Shown in pieces: positions 8,235 to 17,303 of a DNA stretch of 64,000 bases. Source of the DNA: CAVTSA01 sp963790575 (GTDB taxonomy: Bacteria; Chloroflexota; Dormibacteria; Dormibacterales; Dormibacteraceae); assembly GCA_963790575.1 (NCBI GenBank), contig CAWBPD010000002.1:62001-126000 (forward strand). The letters run 5' to 3'. Each line of letters opens with the position of its first letter. Position 1 is the stretch's first letter. The position numbers and the translations under genes are program-made. Below the pieces are notes generated by a model. It worked only from the letters and a program-made list of their open reading frames with translations, was not told the DNA's origin and did no database searches.

Positions 8235-9692
8235 ATGGGCGCCGGGGTGACGGTGATCTACGCGCGGATCAGCTTGGACCGGCACGACGGGGCTGGAGTG
8301 GAGCGGCAGTTGGAGGGATGTCGGAAGCTGGCACGGGATCGGGGGTGGGACGTCGCGCAGGAGTTCATAGACAACTCGATCAGTGCATCCAGGTTCAGCC
8401 GGAAGGCAAGGCCTGAGTACGGGCGGATGTTGGAAGAGATCGAGGCGGGCCGCGTCGGGCGGGTGATCGCGTGGCACGAGGACCGCCTCTACCGCCAGCC
8501 GAGGGAGCTGGAGGACATCTTCCGGATACTCGACCAGCACGGCGCTGGGTGGCTGGACGTCGTAACCCACGAAGCCGGGATCGTCGATTTCGACTCGCCG
8601 GACGGCATCTGGAAGGCGAGAATGGGTGTGGCGATGGCCGCGCACGAGTCGGATCACAAATCTCGACGGGTGGCGGCGCAGCGGGCGCAGGATCGAGAGC
8701 GAGGCAGGCCGCAGGGAGCTCCGCGAGCTTTCGGCTGGCGGAACCGGATGACGCCGGACCCCGAAGAATCCCAGATGATCCTGGAGGCAGTGGATCACGT
8801 GCTCGCCGGCGGAAGCTTGCTCGACGTAGCCCGGAGATGGGAGCGCGCGGGTGCCCGCAGACCGCAGTCTGGGAAGACGGACTGGAATGTCACGGCGGTC
8901 CGGGTGGTGCTGACGAACCCGCGCAACGCTGGGCTCATGTCCCATCGTCCGAGGCCCACGCGCACTGGCCCGTGGGACATGAAGCCGGTCGTTCTTGCCG
9001 GGGTGGTGGCTAGTTGGCCTGCTCTGATCGACCGGGATCGCTGGGATCGGGTGCAAGCGATCCTGGCGGCCCGTGGCGCGCAGCAGCGGGGTATACCGAA
9101 AGGTCATGCGCTGCTGAGCGGACTGCTCCGCTGCGGAACGTGTGGAGCGACGATGATCCGGACTCGGAGTGGTCCGCGCTCGGCGTGGCGGTGCCCTCCC
9201 TACAGCGTTGACGGTCGGCCGAAGCCATGCGGTCGGGTGCAGATCGACGGAGCGGCAGTTGAGGCCACTTTGGTGGAGGCGGCGTTGCGACGGCTGGACG
9301 ATGCCAAGCTCTCAGTCCAGTCGGACAATCCCGGCGACGAGGCCGTAATGATGGAGCTACAGGCGATCGAGGCGGAGTGGAGGGAGGCACAAGCGTTGGT
9401 GGCGGGGGGCGTGATGGGCGCAGCCGCATTCGCCCGCTTCATCGCACCGCTGGAGGAACGCCGAGAGCGAGCGATGAAGTTACTTCGTCCTCGGCGACCG
9501 CGGTTGCCGTTCGAGGAGGCAGGGCAGGTGCGCAGCTTGTGGCCGACGATGACGATCGATCAGCGGCGCGCGGTGCTGGAGGCATTGATTGAGGTGGTGG
9601 GGGTGAGGCCCTACGACCCGAAGGCGCCGCACAGCCGGGTGCACGGTGGCCGCGACTTCGATGTCAACCGGCTGCGGGTGGCCTGGAGATAG
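8235..9692 (+). CDS. int: Large serine recombinase (integrase)
   Basis: 485 residues. The N-terminal resolvase domain begins VIYARISLD, with the catalytic Ser in ARIS near residue 12, followed by the GVERQLEGC arginine region and IAWHEDRLYRQPRELEDI. A recombinase domain centred on PRAFGW follows near residue 170. A zinc ribbon, LLSGLLRCGTCGATM with CxxC and later cysteines, sits near 295-335, and a C-terminal coiled region includes LEERRERAMKLL. The enzyme catalyses attP x attB integration; excision normally needs a directionality factor. The ATG at 8235 is only 18 bases from the crossover, so in the integrated state its upstream sequence is host DNA. Confidence 0.93.
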   Translation: MGAGVTVIYARISLDRHDGAGVERQLEGCRKLARDRGWDVAQEFIDNSISASRFSRKARPEYGRMLEEIEAGRVGRVIAWHEDRLYRQPRELEDIFRILDQHGAGWLDVVTHEAGIVDFDSPDGIWKARMGVAMAAHESDHKSRRVAAQRAQDRERGRPQGAPRAFGWRNRMTPDPEESQMILEAVDHVLAGGSLLDVARRWERAGARRPQSGKTDWNVTAVRVVLTNPRNAGLMSHRPRPTRTGPWDMKPVVLAGVVASWPALIDRDRWDRVQAILAARGAQQRGIPKGHALLSGLLRCGTCGATMIRTRSGPRSAWRCPPYSVDGRPKPCGRVQIDGAAVEATLVEAALRRLDDAKLSVQSDNPGDEAVMMELQAIEAEWREAQALVAGGVMGAAAFARFIAPLEERRERAMKLLRPRRPRLPFEEAGQVRSLWPTMTIDQRRAVLEALIEVVGVRPYDPKAPHSRVHGGRDFDVNRLRVAWR

Positions 9693-9774
9693 AGCGGGTT
9701 GGTCGGCGTCCGTGGTGCCCGGTCCAGGTTGGCCTTGTGATGTGGCGGCCGGCACACGAATGGCACACCGTGAT

Positions 9775-10180
9775 CCGGTCCTCATCAAGCTTGCCGTAGG
9801 CGCTCACCTTGGTACTCCAGAATCTCCTAAAGTGCATGCGGCCGTTTATAAGCTCACTCAACTCCAGGCCGTCATGAGCTACAGCGCCCGATTGCGCGTT
9901 GATGCAGTGCGCCTCGCCGGCGCAGAGAATCCGGACATCGAAACATACAGTCCGCTAGTTGGTGCTGGATGCCGCGTTACTCGTCCGTAGAGAATATCGA
10001 TGTCCTCCTGTCCCAATGGGACAGCTTGCCATCTACATAAGAGCAGTGAGTAAGGTGGCTCATAGACAAGGACATCCATCTGTTCATCGCACCCGAACTG
10101 GCCTCTCCACTTCGGATCTATGAGCTTCCAGAACCTTGGCAACAATGGCCTCGAAAACGGCGTCCTCGCGACGCAGGGTC
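9775..10180 (-). pseudogene. Restriction-endonuclease-like gene remnant
   Basis: Three successive frames on the minus strand each carry part of one recognisable protein. REDAVFEAIVAKVLEAHR lies at about 10115-10178. A second frame has GQFGCDEQMDVLV and CRWQAVPLGQEDIDILYG, then GLYVSMSGFSAPAR at about 9905-10100. A third reads FRRFWSTKVSAYGKL at about 9795-9840. The order matches Mrr/PD-(D/E)XK-type nuclease domains (D of DEQMDV, then CRW in place of ExK, then the closing strand). At least two frameshifts separate the parts, so it is not functional. It may once have defended the element. The assignment rests on remembered family patterns. Confidence 0.42.
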
Positions 10181-10200
10181 TAGGCCTTAGTCGAGGAGGG

Positions 10201-10770
10201 CCTTTTTAGCCTCTCGCTCGTCGAATTAGAGTTCTACGATTTGGTCGCCGGGATGAGTTGCAATTATATGGGTCGACGTGTTAGACTCGAAAAGTCGAGG
10301 GCACCGGTTGGTGCACCCGATAGCGACACCGATAACTGGGACCGGATTGAGTGGATTGGTTTCCAGCGTCGGACCGGACATAAGTCAGGGGAGGTGCCTA
10401 CATGGCGGATCCGCCGGACGAGTTTCGCGGTCGAGACTGGGATAGCTGAGGCTCACGCAGCACCGTTAATAAGTGCCGAGAGGCCAAGGGTGAAGATACG
10501 GGCTTCCTAAAGCCCATGAGAGCTGTCACTGCTGCCCGGTTCCGAGGGACCGCCGAGACGAGAACAACGGTGGGCAGGTCTTGAGACCTGGCCCACCTGA
10601 GTTCATGTGAGCGCTGCTGCGGGGCAATCGCCAAGGCTGAGCGTCGACCAGCACTGGCGGCCTCCGTGAGCTCCCGGTGCTGGTCCCCGATGAGGGCTTC
10701 CTTCCTTCCCGACTGCGAGGGAGGAGGCGCTGGAACCTCTTTCGTGGCAAGGTCAACGTCGCGACAACCC
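10201..10770. other. Gene-poor stretch inside the element
   Basis: No convincing gene is seen. An 89-codon plus-strand frame from 10241 shows no family motif and no clear ribosome site. Base composition is visibly more AT-rich than the flanking host DNA around 9960-10300. One GGTGCACC palindrome occurs at about 10312. Confidence 0.3.
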
Positions 10771-10971
10771 TTACTGGTGAGATTCCAAGGCCCTGGTCCT
10801 GTAAACAGCACGGAAAATGAACCCGATGGCCATCGCAATGGCGGCCACCAGGATTCCGCCGATGATCGACCCGACCACCGACGTTCTGGTCGCGAAGGCA
10901 ATGATGCAGTAGATCACTCCGGCGACGAGGCCCGCGGCCACAACGCTGGTCAAGACGGCGTTGATTTTCAT
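10771..10971 (-). CDS. Small two-helix membrane protein
   Basis: A 66-residue protein with two hydrophobic segments, about residues 5-27 (VLTSVVAAGLVAGVIYCIIAF) and 32-54 (VVGSIIGGILVAAIAMAIGFIF), separated by a short polar turn with Arg. A GGGGAC ribosome site precedes ATG 10971. No family is recognised. It sits upstream of the Hsp20 gene in the opposite direction of the element's integrase, amid other membrane and stress genes, so a membrane-stress role is possible but unproven. Confidence 0.55.
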   Translation of the reverse strand: MKINAVLTSVVAAGLVAGVIYCIIAFATRTSVVGSIIGGILVAAIAMAIGFIFRAVYRTRALESHQ

Positions 10972-11120
10972 GGCGTAAGTCCCCTTCGGCTTTCAGAGGG
11001 AATTGAAGGGTGACCCCTGTGAACTGTCTCGTGTTGGAGGAGCAAACGGCACTCTCGGCGCGACGCTGCCCGCCGCCTGCGGATGAATGAGGCCGGGCCA
11101 TTGTCCGGCCCCGGGAACCC

Positions 11121-11597
11121 CTACCCTTCGCTTGCCCCGGCCGTGGCCACCGCACCGATTGCGATCCGCTGGGGCTCGGACTTGGCCGCCTTCGGGATGC
11201 GAACCATCACACTGCCGTTCGCGAACTCGGCGACGATGTTCGCTGGGTCCACCTCCTTGGGCAGCTCTAACTTGCGGCTCCAGTTGCCCCAGGGGCGCTC
11301 CTGCCGAATGAACCTGCCCTTGCTCTCAAGTGGCACGGCCTTCAGCATCACGCTGAGCATGCCGTTGTCGAACGTGACCTCGACAGCATCCTCCGGCACG
11401 CCGGCCGCCGACGCGTAGAGCTCGTACGCATCCTCTGTCTCTAGGATGTCGACCGGCAGCGTATAAGTCGGCGTGCCGTCTCCTCCACTGACCGTTGGAT
11501 AGCCGAAGAACTGGTCGTACAGGCGCTCCAGCGAGTTGGGTACAGTTACTAGATCGGATCGTGGGCCGATCCAACGCAGCGCGGTGTTCGTGGTCAT
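11121..11597 (-). CDS. Hsp20/alpha-crystallin small heat shock protein
   Basis: 158 residues with the alpha-crystallin domain at about 45-145. It includes LPVDILETEDAYELYASAAGVPEDAVEV, a VTFDNGMLSV strand, and RPWGNWSRKLELPKEVDPANIVAEFANGSVMVRIPK, which holds the characteristic A-x-x-x-N-G-V/S-L-like motif. ATG 11597 is preceded by a textbook GAGGTGATC ribosome site, so the longer upstream frame is not used. Small Hsps are ATP-independent holdases that bind unfolding proteins. Co-location with a PPOX flavoprotein and a GAF kinase/NarL regulator pair recalls DosR-type dormancy regulons. Confidence 0.92.
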   Translation of the reverse strand: MTTNTALRWIGPRSDLVTVPNSLERLYDQFFGYPTVSGGDGTPTYTLPVDILETEDAYELYASAAGVPEDAVEVTFDNGMLSVMLKAVPLESKGRFIRQERPWGNWSRKLELPKEVDPANIVAEFANGSVMVRIPKAAKSEPQRIAIGAVATAGASEG

Positions 11598-12369
11598 GGT
11601 GATCACCTCATTGTGTGCGATGTGGACTGGATTGGAATGCGGTGCGATCACCGTTCTAGGTACTTACCCTCCTTGTCGTGAATGCAAACCCTGTTCGGTC
11701 ATCTGGGAGGTGTCCCGACTTCCGTGGGATTTGAGGAAGGGGTCCTCCCCTGGAGCGTCGCAAATGAGACGCTCGGGGAGGCATCACCAATCCCATGGAG
11801 GAGGACCCCGTGCAAGACTCGCTAGCGCAACGGTCGGGCCGCCTGAGCAGCTGTCGGGCCAATCTGGCTCATCGCGGGAGCGCGCGGCGGTGCGGTGCTG
11901 GCCGCCGTCAACGACCACGACCTGGCATTCTGCCGGTCACGCCGTCGTCACGCCGGGGTCGCGCGGGGGGCCGCACACTGGCTCGAATCTGAAAGGGTGA
12001 ACGTGCGCGGCTGAGGTCGGCAGTGAAACCTTCCCCTACCCCCGTGGACCGTCGGCTCGCCGGCGGTCCGCTTCAGCTTGTTCGTGCTATCGGCCGCGTC
12101 ACGGACTTTGACCGCGCTCGATCGGAGGTCGAGGCCCGGGATGCGCCGCTGTTCGGAGCTATTACCAGCGATCCCGAGGGCGACGCTGGTGGGACCGCGC
12201 GGACACCCCGCGGGGGTCACAATGGCTCAGGAACCACCAGCGATCGTAAACGCTCACGGGGGCAGCTCTGCGCAGGCGGGGTAAAGTTCCGTGCCAGTGG
12301 TCAGGCAGAGAACGCGGCGCTGCACGCGGCCGATGATCATCGGCCGTGCCCGAATGCTCTTCGACCCGA
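11598..12369. other. Gene-free interval with a strong hairpin
   Basis: Between Hsp20 and the desaturase no gene is recognised. The notable feature is a long hairpin at 11744-11781. Short open frames here, including one starting at ATG 11795, show no family signature. The interval may be the scar of a lost mobile element. Confidence 0.35.
11744..11781. repeat. 14-bp stem hairpin with 2-base bulge
   Basis: CCTCCCC-TG-GAGCGTC pairs with GACGCTC-GGGGAGG around the 8-base loop GCAAATGA. A second inverted pair, GGGGTCCTCC at 11739-11748 and GGAGGACCCC at 11800-11809, brackets it. No T-run follows on either strand, so an insertion-sequence end or a regulatory RNA fold fits as well as a terminator. 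Confidence 0.5.
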
Positions 12370-13509
12370 CTATTGTGTGCCTCGCGCTTGGGCGGGGTCC
12401 ATGTCCGTGGTGACCTGTGCGCGCAGCGGGCCCAGCAGCTCGACGGTGCGCGGTCGCGTCGACGCGACGGCGTGTGCTCCGATGCCCTCCCGCAGCGGCG
12501 CTCCGACTTCGTGCAGGAAGTGGAGGATCTCTCGGTACGACTGCAGGATCGATGTCTCGGAGTAGCTGATCCCGCGCTCCGCGCAAAATTCCAGCACGAT
12601 GACGTGCGCGCGCGGGATGCGGTTTCGCGCCATGGGCGGGAACAGATGGTGCTCGATCTGGTAGTTGAGAGCGCCGTACCAGACGTCGGTCAACGGGTGC
12701 GGACGCACGTTCCGGGCGGTCAGCACCTGGCGGCGTAGGAAGTCGACCTTCCCGTCCACCTGGGGCATGCCCTTGTGGTTGGGGGCGAAGACCAGCCCCA
12801 TGTAGAAGCCGGCGCAGCACTCCACGATGACGATGACTGCCACGCCCCACGCGGGCCCCAGCAACAGGGTGAAGAAGGCGACCGTGAGCAGCGCATGGAG
12901 GGAAAGCAGTGCCACCTCGAGCCATCGACGAGGCGAGGGGCCCTTCAACAGGAAGGCGATGCCCGTCAGCTGCGTCGCCCAGCCCAGGCCGCAGAGAAGG
13001 GGAAAGAAGAGCGCCGCCTGGTGCTTGGCAACCAGGCGCCGTACGCCTCTGGAGGTGAAGGCCTGCTCCTCGGAGTAAGAGATCATGCCGGGTCCGATGT
13101 CCGGGTCCATGTGGATGTCGTTCGGATTCGCGTGGTGCCGATTGTGCTTGTCGACCCACCAGCCATAGCTGAGGCCGAGGAGGAGGTCGGCGGTGAGAAG
13201 ACCGACGACCACGTTCCATCTCCCGCTGTCGAACATCTGTCGGTGCCCGGCGTCATGCATCTGGAAGCCGAGCTGGCCGAGGATGACGGCAAGCGCGACC
13301 GCGTCCGCGATCATGGCCCACGCTTGTCCACGCAGCAGGACGAAGAACGTCAGTGACCCGGCCAGCAACGTCATCTTGCAGGCGATCGACCCGAGGTAGA
13401 AGCCCCGCTGCTTCTCGAGCAGTCCGGCGTCCTGGATGCGAGCCTTGAGGACCGCATAGTCGGAGGGGATCGCATTCTCTCCTGGCTGCTGTTGGGGTAT
13501 CGAGGTCAT
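12370..13509 (-). CDS. Membrane fatty acid desaturase (acyl-lipid type)
   Basis: 379 residues with the three histidine boxes of membrane di-iron desaturases: HDAGH near residue 86, HNRHH near 122 and QIEHHLFP near 290. Hydrophobic pairs lie between the boxes (residues about 45-80, 165-225). The QxxHH third box is typical of front-end or delta-6-like and mycobacterial DesA3-like acyl-lipid desaturases. The enzyme introduces a double bond into membrane acyl chains using O2 and an electron donor; regiochemistry is not predictable. It is the only lipid-metabolism gene in the element and, with SPFH/NfeD, suggests membrane-fluidity adaptation. The opposite-strand noise frames are ignored. Confidence 0.9.
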   Translation of the reverse strand: MTSIPQQQPGENAIPSDYAVLKARIQDAGLLEKQRGFYLGSIACKMTLLAGSLTFFVLLRGQAWAMIADAVALAVILGQLGFQMHDAGHRQMFDSGRWNVVVGLLTADLLLGLSYGWWVDKHNRHHANPNDIHMDPDIGPGMISYSEEQAFTSRGVRRLVAKHQAALFFPLLCGLGWATQLTGIAFLLKGPSPRRWLEVALLSLHALLTVAFFTLLLGPAWGVAVIVIVECCAGFYMGLVFAPNHKGMPQVDGKVDFLRRQVLTARNVRPHPLTDVWYGALNYQIEHHLFPPMARNRIPRAHVIVLEFCAERGISYSETSILQSYREILHFLHEVGAPLREGIGAHAVASTRPRTVELLGPLRAQVTTDMDPAQARGTQ

Positions 13510-13753
13510 GTTTGGTCCTGAGGTGACGAGTTCGCGCAGTGGGTCTGCTGTCTGGCTTGGTGCGTCTCGGCCTCGATGGCCGTCGTGACCCCCCGCTGCG
13601 TCTGTGCGCCGGCATCCGGCATCTGCTCTAGCGCAACGCCAGCGCAGGGCGGCCGGCTCACGCTAACCAGGTGGTTGCGCGGCGGACGCGCGAGCGCCAT
13701 CGCGAAGGCCCCCCTTGAGCCTGGGCGATGGGCTCGAACCAAGCCTCGGGGGG

Positions 13754-14725
13754 CTACTTGATACCAACACCGTTAGTGGCAACCGGGACGCCGTCGATCA
13801 TCGACTTGAGGGCCTGAGCCGCTCCCATGAGACCGCTGGCCTCGACCGGAACCACGACCTTGGCGTTTGGGCTTGTCGCCACCTTGCCCAGCGTGTCGAG
13901 CTGGAGCACTGCGAGCAGCGCCGGCGTGGGATGGGCCGCGGTGATGGCGTTGTAGACGCTGGCGATAGCCTGCGAGCGCCCGTCAGCGTCCAGGATTTGC
14001 GCCTGCCGCCCACCTTGGGCCTCCAGCACCAGCGCCTGCTGCTTGGCTTCGGCGCGCAGGATCTGAGCCTGCTTCTCGCCCTCGGCCTGCTTGATCACGG
14101 CTTGCCTCTGGCCCTCAGCCACGTTAATGGCCGAGGTTTGGGTGCCTTCCGACTGCAAGATGTGCGCACGCTTTTCCTGGTCCGCCTGCTTCTGCAGTGC
14201 CATCGCCTGCAGAATCTGCTGTGGCGGCAGGATGTCGACGATCTCCACCCGATTGATCCGAATACCCCACTTGTCGCTAACCGTCTCCATCTGGACTTGG
14301 AGCTGGGTGTTGATGGAGTCGCGCTGGCTCAGGCACTCGTCGAGGGTCATGGCGCCCATCACCGATCGCAGCGAGGTGCGTGCGATCTGGTCGACCGCCA
14401 CAAAGTAGTTACTGACGGCGAACAGGGCGGGCTGAGCATCTACGACCTGACTGAAGATGGTGGCGTTCACGGCGATCGACACGTTGTCCTTGGTGATGAC
14501 GTCCTGGCGATCCCCCGTGCGAGGCGTCTCCCGCATGTCGACCTGAACCATCCGGTCGATGAAGGGAACGAGTATGGTCAGGCCGGGATTGCGCACGGAC
14601 TGGAACTCTCCCAGCCGTTTGACCACGCCGACGAATCCCTGATTCACGACCCGAACCGTACGAGCTACAGTGATCAAGACCAACAAAACGATGATCGCGG
14701 CGATCACGAGGATTGCGATTTGCAT
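13754..14725 (-). CDS. SPFH/band-7 domain protein (stomatin-like, HflK/C-like)
   Basis: 323 residues. An N-terminal membrane anchor (IAILVIAAIIVLLVLITV, about 3-21) is followed by the SPFH domain (VNQGFVGVVKRLGEF to about residue 190, with IRINRVEIVDILPP). A long Ala/Gln-rich coiled coil (about 190-265, KQADQEKRAHILQSEG) and a small C-terminal part with a VVVPVEASGLMGA segment complete it. ATG 14725 has AGGAG upstream. These proteins assemble into large membrane-associated oligomers that organise lipid microdomains and membrane proteases. The gene lies 31 bases downstream of nfeD in the same operon, the standard pairing. Confidence 0.9.
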   Translation of the reverse strand: MQIAILVIAAIIVLLVLITVARTVRVVNQGFVGVVKRLGEFQSVRNPGLTILVPFIDRMVQVDMRETPRTGDRQDVITKDNVSIAVNATIFSQVVDAQPALFAVSNYFVAVDQIARTSLRSVMGAMTLDECLSQRDSINTQLQVQMETVSDKWGIRINRVEIVDILPPQQILQAMALQKQADQEKRAHILQSEGTQTSAINVAEGQRQAVIKQAEGEKQAQILRAEAKQQALVLEAQGGRQAQILDADGRSQAIASVYNAITAAHPTPALLAVLQLDTLGKVATSPNAKVVVPVEASGLMGAAQALKSMIDGVPVATNGVGIK

Positions 14726-14756
14726 TTGTTCTGGACTCCTTGTGCTTTGGTCTGTG

Positions 14757-15242
14757 CTACAAAAGTGACGGCGGTGTGCCAACGCCGCCGATTCGCAGTG
14801 TGCGCTCGACGACGAGCGTCGACCTTTCGATGCCGACGATTTGGACCAGGGTTCCTGGGGACAGGACCGAGTCATCACTGGAGGCCGCGGGCCAGTCTTC
14901 GCCCAGGATGCGAACGTGGCCTTTGCGGCGCAGGCCGGTAGGTTGCCGGCCGACGACTGTCTCCACCACAGTCGCGACCTCACCGGTCATGCTGATCGCT
15001 CCAGACAGGGTCTCTGCGCGACGCAGGCCATTGAACCGGCGGCGCAGCCAGGGACGGGCGACGACGATGCCGAGCAGCGAGACGGCCGCGAAGGCGAGGG
15101 CCTGCGTGAGCGTTCCCTGGCCGGCGAAGGCGACTGCGGCCGCGGCGATCGCTCCTGCGGCGAGGAATGCCGCGAAGAATGCGGTGGTAGCCACTTCGGC
15201 CACTGCGAAGATCAGCGCGACGACGATCCAGATCAAGAGCAT
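14757..15242 (-). CDS. nfeD: NfeD-like membrane protein
   Basis: 161 residues. Residues about 2-65 contain two or three hydrophobic helices (LLIWIVVALIFAVAEVA; FFAAFLAAGAIAAAAVAFA; ALAFAAVSLLGIVVAR). The C-terminal part, about 80-150, is the small OB-fold NfeD domain (MTGEVATVVE...GHVRILGEDWPAAS...GTLVQIVGIERSTLVV). It lacks the ClpP-class serine-protease domain of long NfeD. Short NfeD proteins act with SPFH partners in membrane quality control, and the SPFH gene follows directly. Confidence 0.88.
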   Translation of the reverse strand: MLLIWIVVALIFAVAEVATTAFFAAFLAAGAIAAAAVAFAGQGTLTQALAFAAVSLLGIVVARPWLRRRFNGLRRAETLSGAISMTGEVATVVETVVGRQPTGLRRKGHVRILGEDWPAASSDDSVLSPGTLVQIVGIERSTLVVERTLRIGGVGTPPSLL

Positions 15243-15550
15243 GACGCCTACCTCAGCATCACCTGTCCTCTGGCCGGTGTCGCCCCTCCTTGGTGATAGG
15301 CGCCAGTGCCTCGATCGACCTAGTGTTCGGCCGATGCGAGGCTTCGTTCGCTCGCAGTCACGCCCGCCATGGGGGACGGAGCGCCGGGAGCCCTACGCCA
15401 GCCGGGGCGTAAGGCGAGGGATCGGTGTTGTGTTGCGCGGCCTCCTGTCTTTCCCGATTCGCGCCAAGGATGCCCTCTGGGCGGGAGCCCTTGCCACCGT
15501 ACTGCCCGATGCAGTACATCTCCTCAGATGGGGCAGTGCCACATGCGCGC
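15243..15550. other. Intergenic interval, nothing recognised
   Basis: This stretch between nfeD and the receiver-domain gene contains no supported gene. It should hold the promoter of the nfeD-SPFH operon, but no clear -35/-10 pair or operator stands out. Confidence 0.3.
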
Positions 15551-15931
15551 TTATTGGACGTTGGCGGCCTTTTCAATGGCGGAGACGATCTCCACCATCG
15601 TGGACTTGCCCTTGGCCAGGTAGGCGACGGCGCCGGCTGCCATCATGCGGCTGACCGTGCCCCCGTCGGTGTAGGCAGAGATGGCGACCACCGCCGTGTG
15701 GGGTGACGACTGGAGGATGCCACCAGCCGCGGCCGGGCCACCGCCCGGCAGCAGGACGTCGAGCAGGATCACGTCCGGGTGCATGGTACCCGCCAGGTCC
15801 ATCGCTTCCTGCGCCGACGACCCCGAACCGACGAGCTCCAGGGTGGCGTGCCCGGAGACGAGGTCCTCGAGAGCAGCCCGCATGGTCGGCTCATCGTCGA
15901 CGACCGCGACGCGGATCCTCTTGGACTGCAC
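15551..15931 (-). CDS. Single-domain response regulator (CheY-like receiver)
   Basis: 126 residues consisting only of a receiver domain: RVAVVDDEPTMR with the acidic pair, the phospho-acceptor in VILLDVLLPGGG near residue 49, the Thr/Ser position AISAYTDGG, and a Lys at LAKGKSTM. There is no output domain. GTG 15931 was chosen because AAGGAG lies nine bases upstream; the frame also allows ATG 15970. It is encoded next to a histidine kinase and may act as a phosphate shuttle or protein-interaction switch in that pathway. Confidence 0.82.
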   Translation of the reverse strand: MQSKRIRVAVVDDEPTMRAALEDLVSGHATLELVGSGSSAQEAMDLAGTMHPDVILLDVLLPGGGPAAAGGILQSSPHTAVVAISAYTDGGTVSRMMAAGAVAYLAKGKSTMVEIVSAIEKAANVQ

Positions 15932-16073
15932 GGGCTTTTTCTCCTTGCGCGGGACCGATGGGAACATCACTATCGTCCCGCCCAGGGGACTGGCGCACGT
16001 CGTACCGGCGTCATAGGCTGGTCTGCCACAAACGCGGTGGTTACCGCTTCTTCGGCGTGGGGGCGGGCTACTC

Positions 16074-17210
16074 TCAGGCTGGCAGCCAGTACTCGACCAG
16101 GGTGCCTTGGCCGGGCTTGCTGGCGATGTGAATCCATCCGCCAGCGAGCTCGGCCCTGCCCGCCATCTCGGTCAGCCCGAAGTGCCCGGCCGGTGACAGC
16201 GAGTCGGTTGTTACAAACCCGCGGCCGTCATCGCCGATCGAGGCTAGCACCCCGCCGCCTTGATCCTCGAAGCGGACTCGGACAGACGATGCATGCGCGT
16301 GCCTCGCCACATTTCGCAGAGCCTCCTGAGCGATGCGGAAGACGGCCAGGCGGGCCTCCATCCCGAGCTCAATTCCCAGGCGAACCTCGAGTCCCCACGT
16401 GACCCCCGTCGTCTGCTTCATCCGTTCCAGCTGCTCCTGCATGGCCCAGCGGAGGCCGTCCTCGGCCTCGATGGCGGCGGGACGGAGATCGAACAGCAGG
16501 ATGCGGAGGCGGTGCTCGGCCGCGGCCACCGCGGCCTTGACCTCAGCCAGCTGGTCCCCCCGGGCTACCTCATCGGTGTCCCGCGAAAGCATATCCAGAC
16601 GCAATATGGCGGCGTCGAGGACCTGCAGCGAGTCGGCGTGGATGTCGTCGGCGATGCGGCGCCGCTCCTCTTCGTGGGCGGCGACGAGTTGACCCAGCAC
16701 GCGCCGGTGGGCGTCTTCAGCCTGCCCTCGACGCGGGCGTTCGCCGGTGTGGAAGCCCTTTGCCCGAGAGGGCTGCCGCCGACGCAGATCGATGCCGTCC
16801 AGGATCGCTGCGGTCTGGTTGGCGAGGCTGCGCAGCAGGCGCCGGTCGGCGACGCGACGTCTGCTCACCGGCGCCGCGACGGCGACCGTCCCGATCCGGG
16901 TGCCCCGTACCTCGAGCCGAGCCAGGAGGTATGTCCTCTCCTCGATGACCGCCGTCTCGCCCTTGCCCTGCCCGAGAAGCCTCGCGCGATGGCGGGCGAC
17001 CAGGTTGGCATCGACGTCACCCGCGACCATGCTCCTGGGCGGGAACGACCCTTCCTCGTCGATCAGGTCCAGAAAGCCCGTCTCCGAGCCAGTCAAGTCC
17101 AGGCAACCGGCGAGGGCTCGCCGCATCACCCCTTCGACGCTGCGCAGGCGGGCCAAGTCGAGCGAGAAGGCAACCAGGCCGGCAAGCATCCGTTGGCTGG
17201 AAGGGGCCAC
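16074..17210 (-). CDS. GAF-domain sensor histidine kinase (NarL partner type)
   Basis: About 378 residues. A GAF-like domain occupies about 10-150 (LDLTGSETGFLDLIDEEG...ANQTAAILDGI). The dimerisation/phospho-acceptor helix reads EERRRIADDIHADSLQ, with the His near 206, the HisKA_3 class. The HATPase has an N-box VFRIAQEALRNVARHAHA, G1 GDDGRGF and G2 GHFGLTEMAGRAELAGG. No transmembrane helix is present, so it is a cytoplasmic sensor. The start is uncertain: GTG 17210 or ATG 17189. It is divergent from the NarL-type regulator, its likely partner. The GAF-HisKA_3 layout resembles DosS/DosT-type sensors; heme binding cannot be judged. Confidence 0.88.
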   Translation of the reverse strand: MAPSSQRMLAGLVAFSLDLARLRSVEGVMRRALAGCLDLTGSETGFLDLIDEEGSFPPRSMVAGDVDANLVARHRARLLGQGKGETAVIEERTYLLARLEVRGTRIGTVAVAAPVSRRRVADRRLLRSLANQTAAILDGIDLRRRQPSRAKGFHTGERPRRGQAEDAHRRVLGQLVAAHEEERRRIADDIHADSLQVLDAAILRLDMLSRDTDEVARGDQLAEVKAAVAAAEHRLRILLFDLRPAAIEAEDGLRWAMQEQLERMKQTTGVTWGLEVRLGIELGMEARLAVFRIAQEALRNVARHAHASSVRVRFEDQGGGVLASIGDDGRGFVTTDSLSPAGHFGLTEMAGRAELAGGWIHIASKPGQGTLVEYWLPA

Positions 17211-17303
17211 TGATTGACCATACGAATGGCGGGGATGGCTGTCCAGAACCGGGATCGAGGTGCGGCGGACGAGGGGGCGTATGTCGCGGGTTAGGATGAC
17301 CCG

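Noticed and set aside
7503..9107. 534-codon minus-strand frame running from mtr into the integrase region
   Set aside because: It crosses the att junction and is antisense to the integrase; no motif.
11795..11992. Short ORF with GGAGGAGG near its ATG
   Set aside because: No family resemblance in any frame, and it lies inside an inverted-repeat region.
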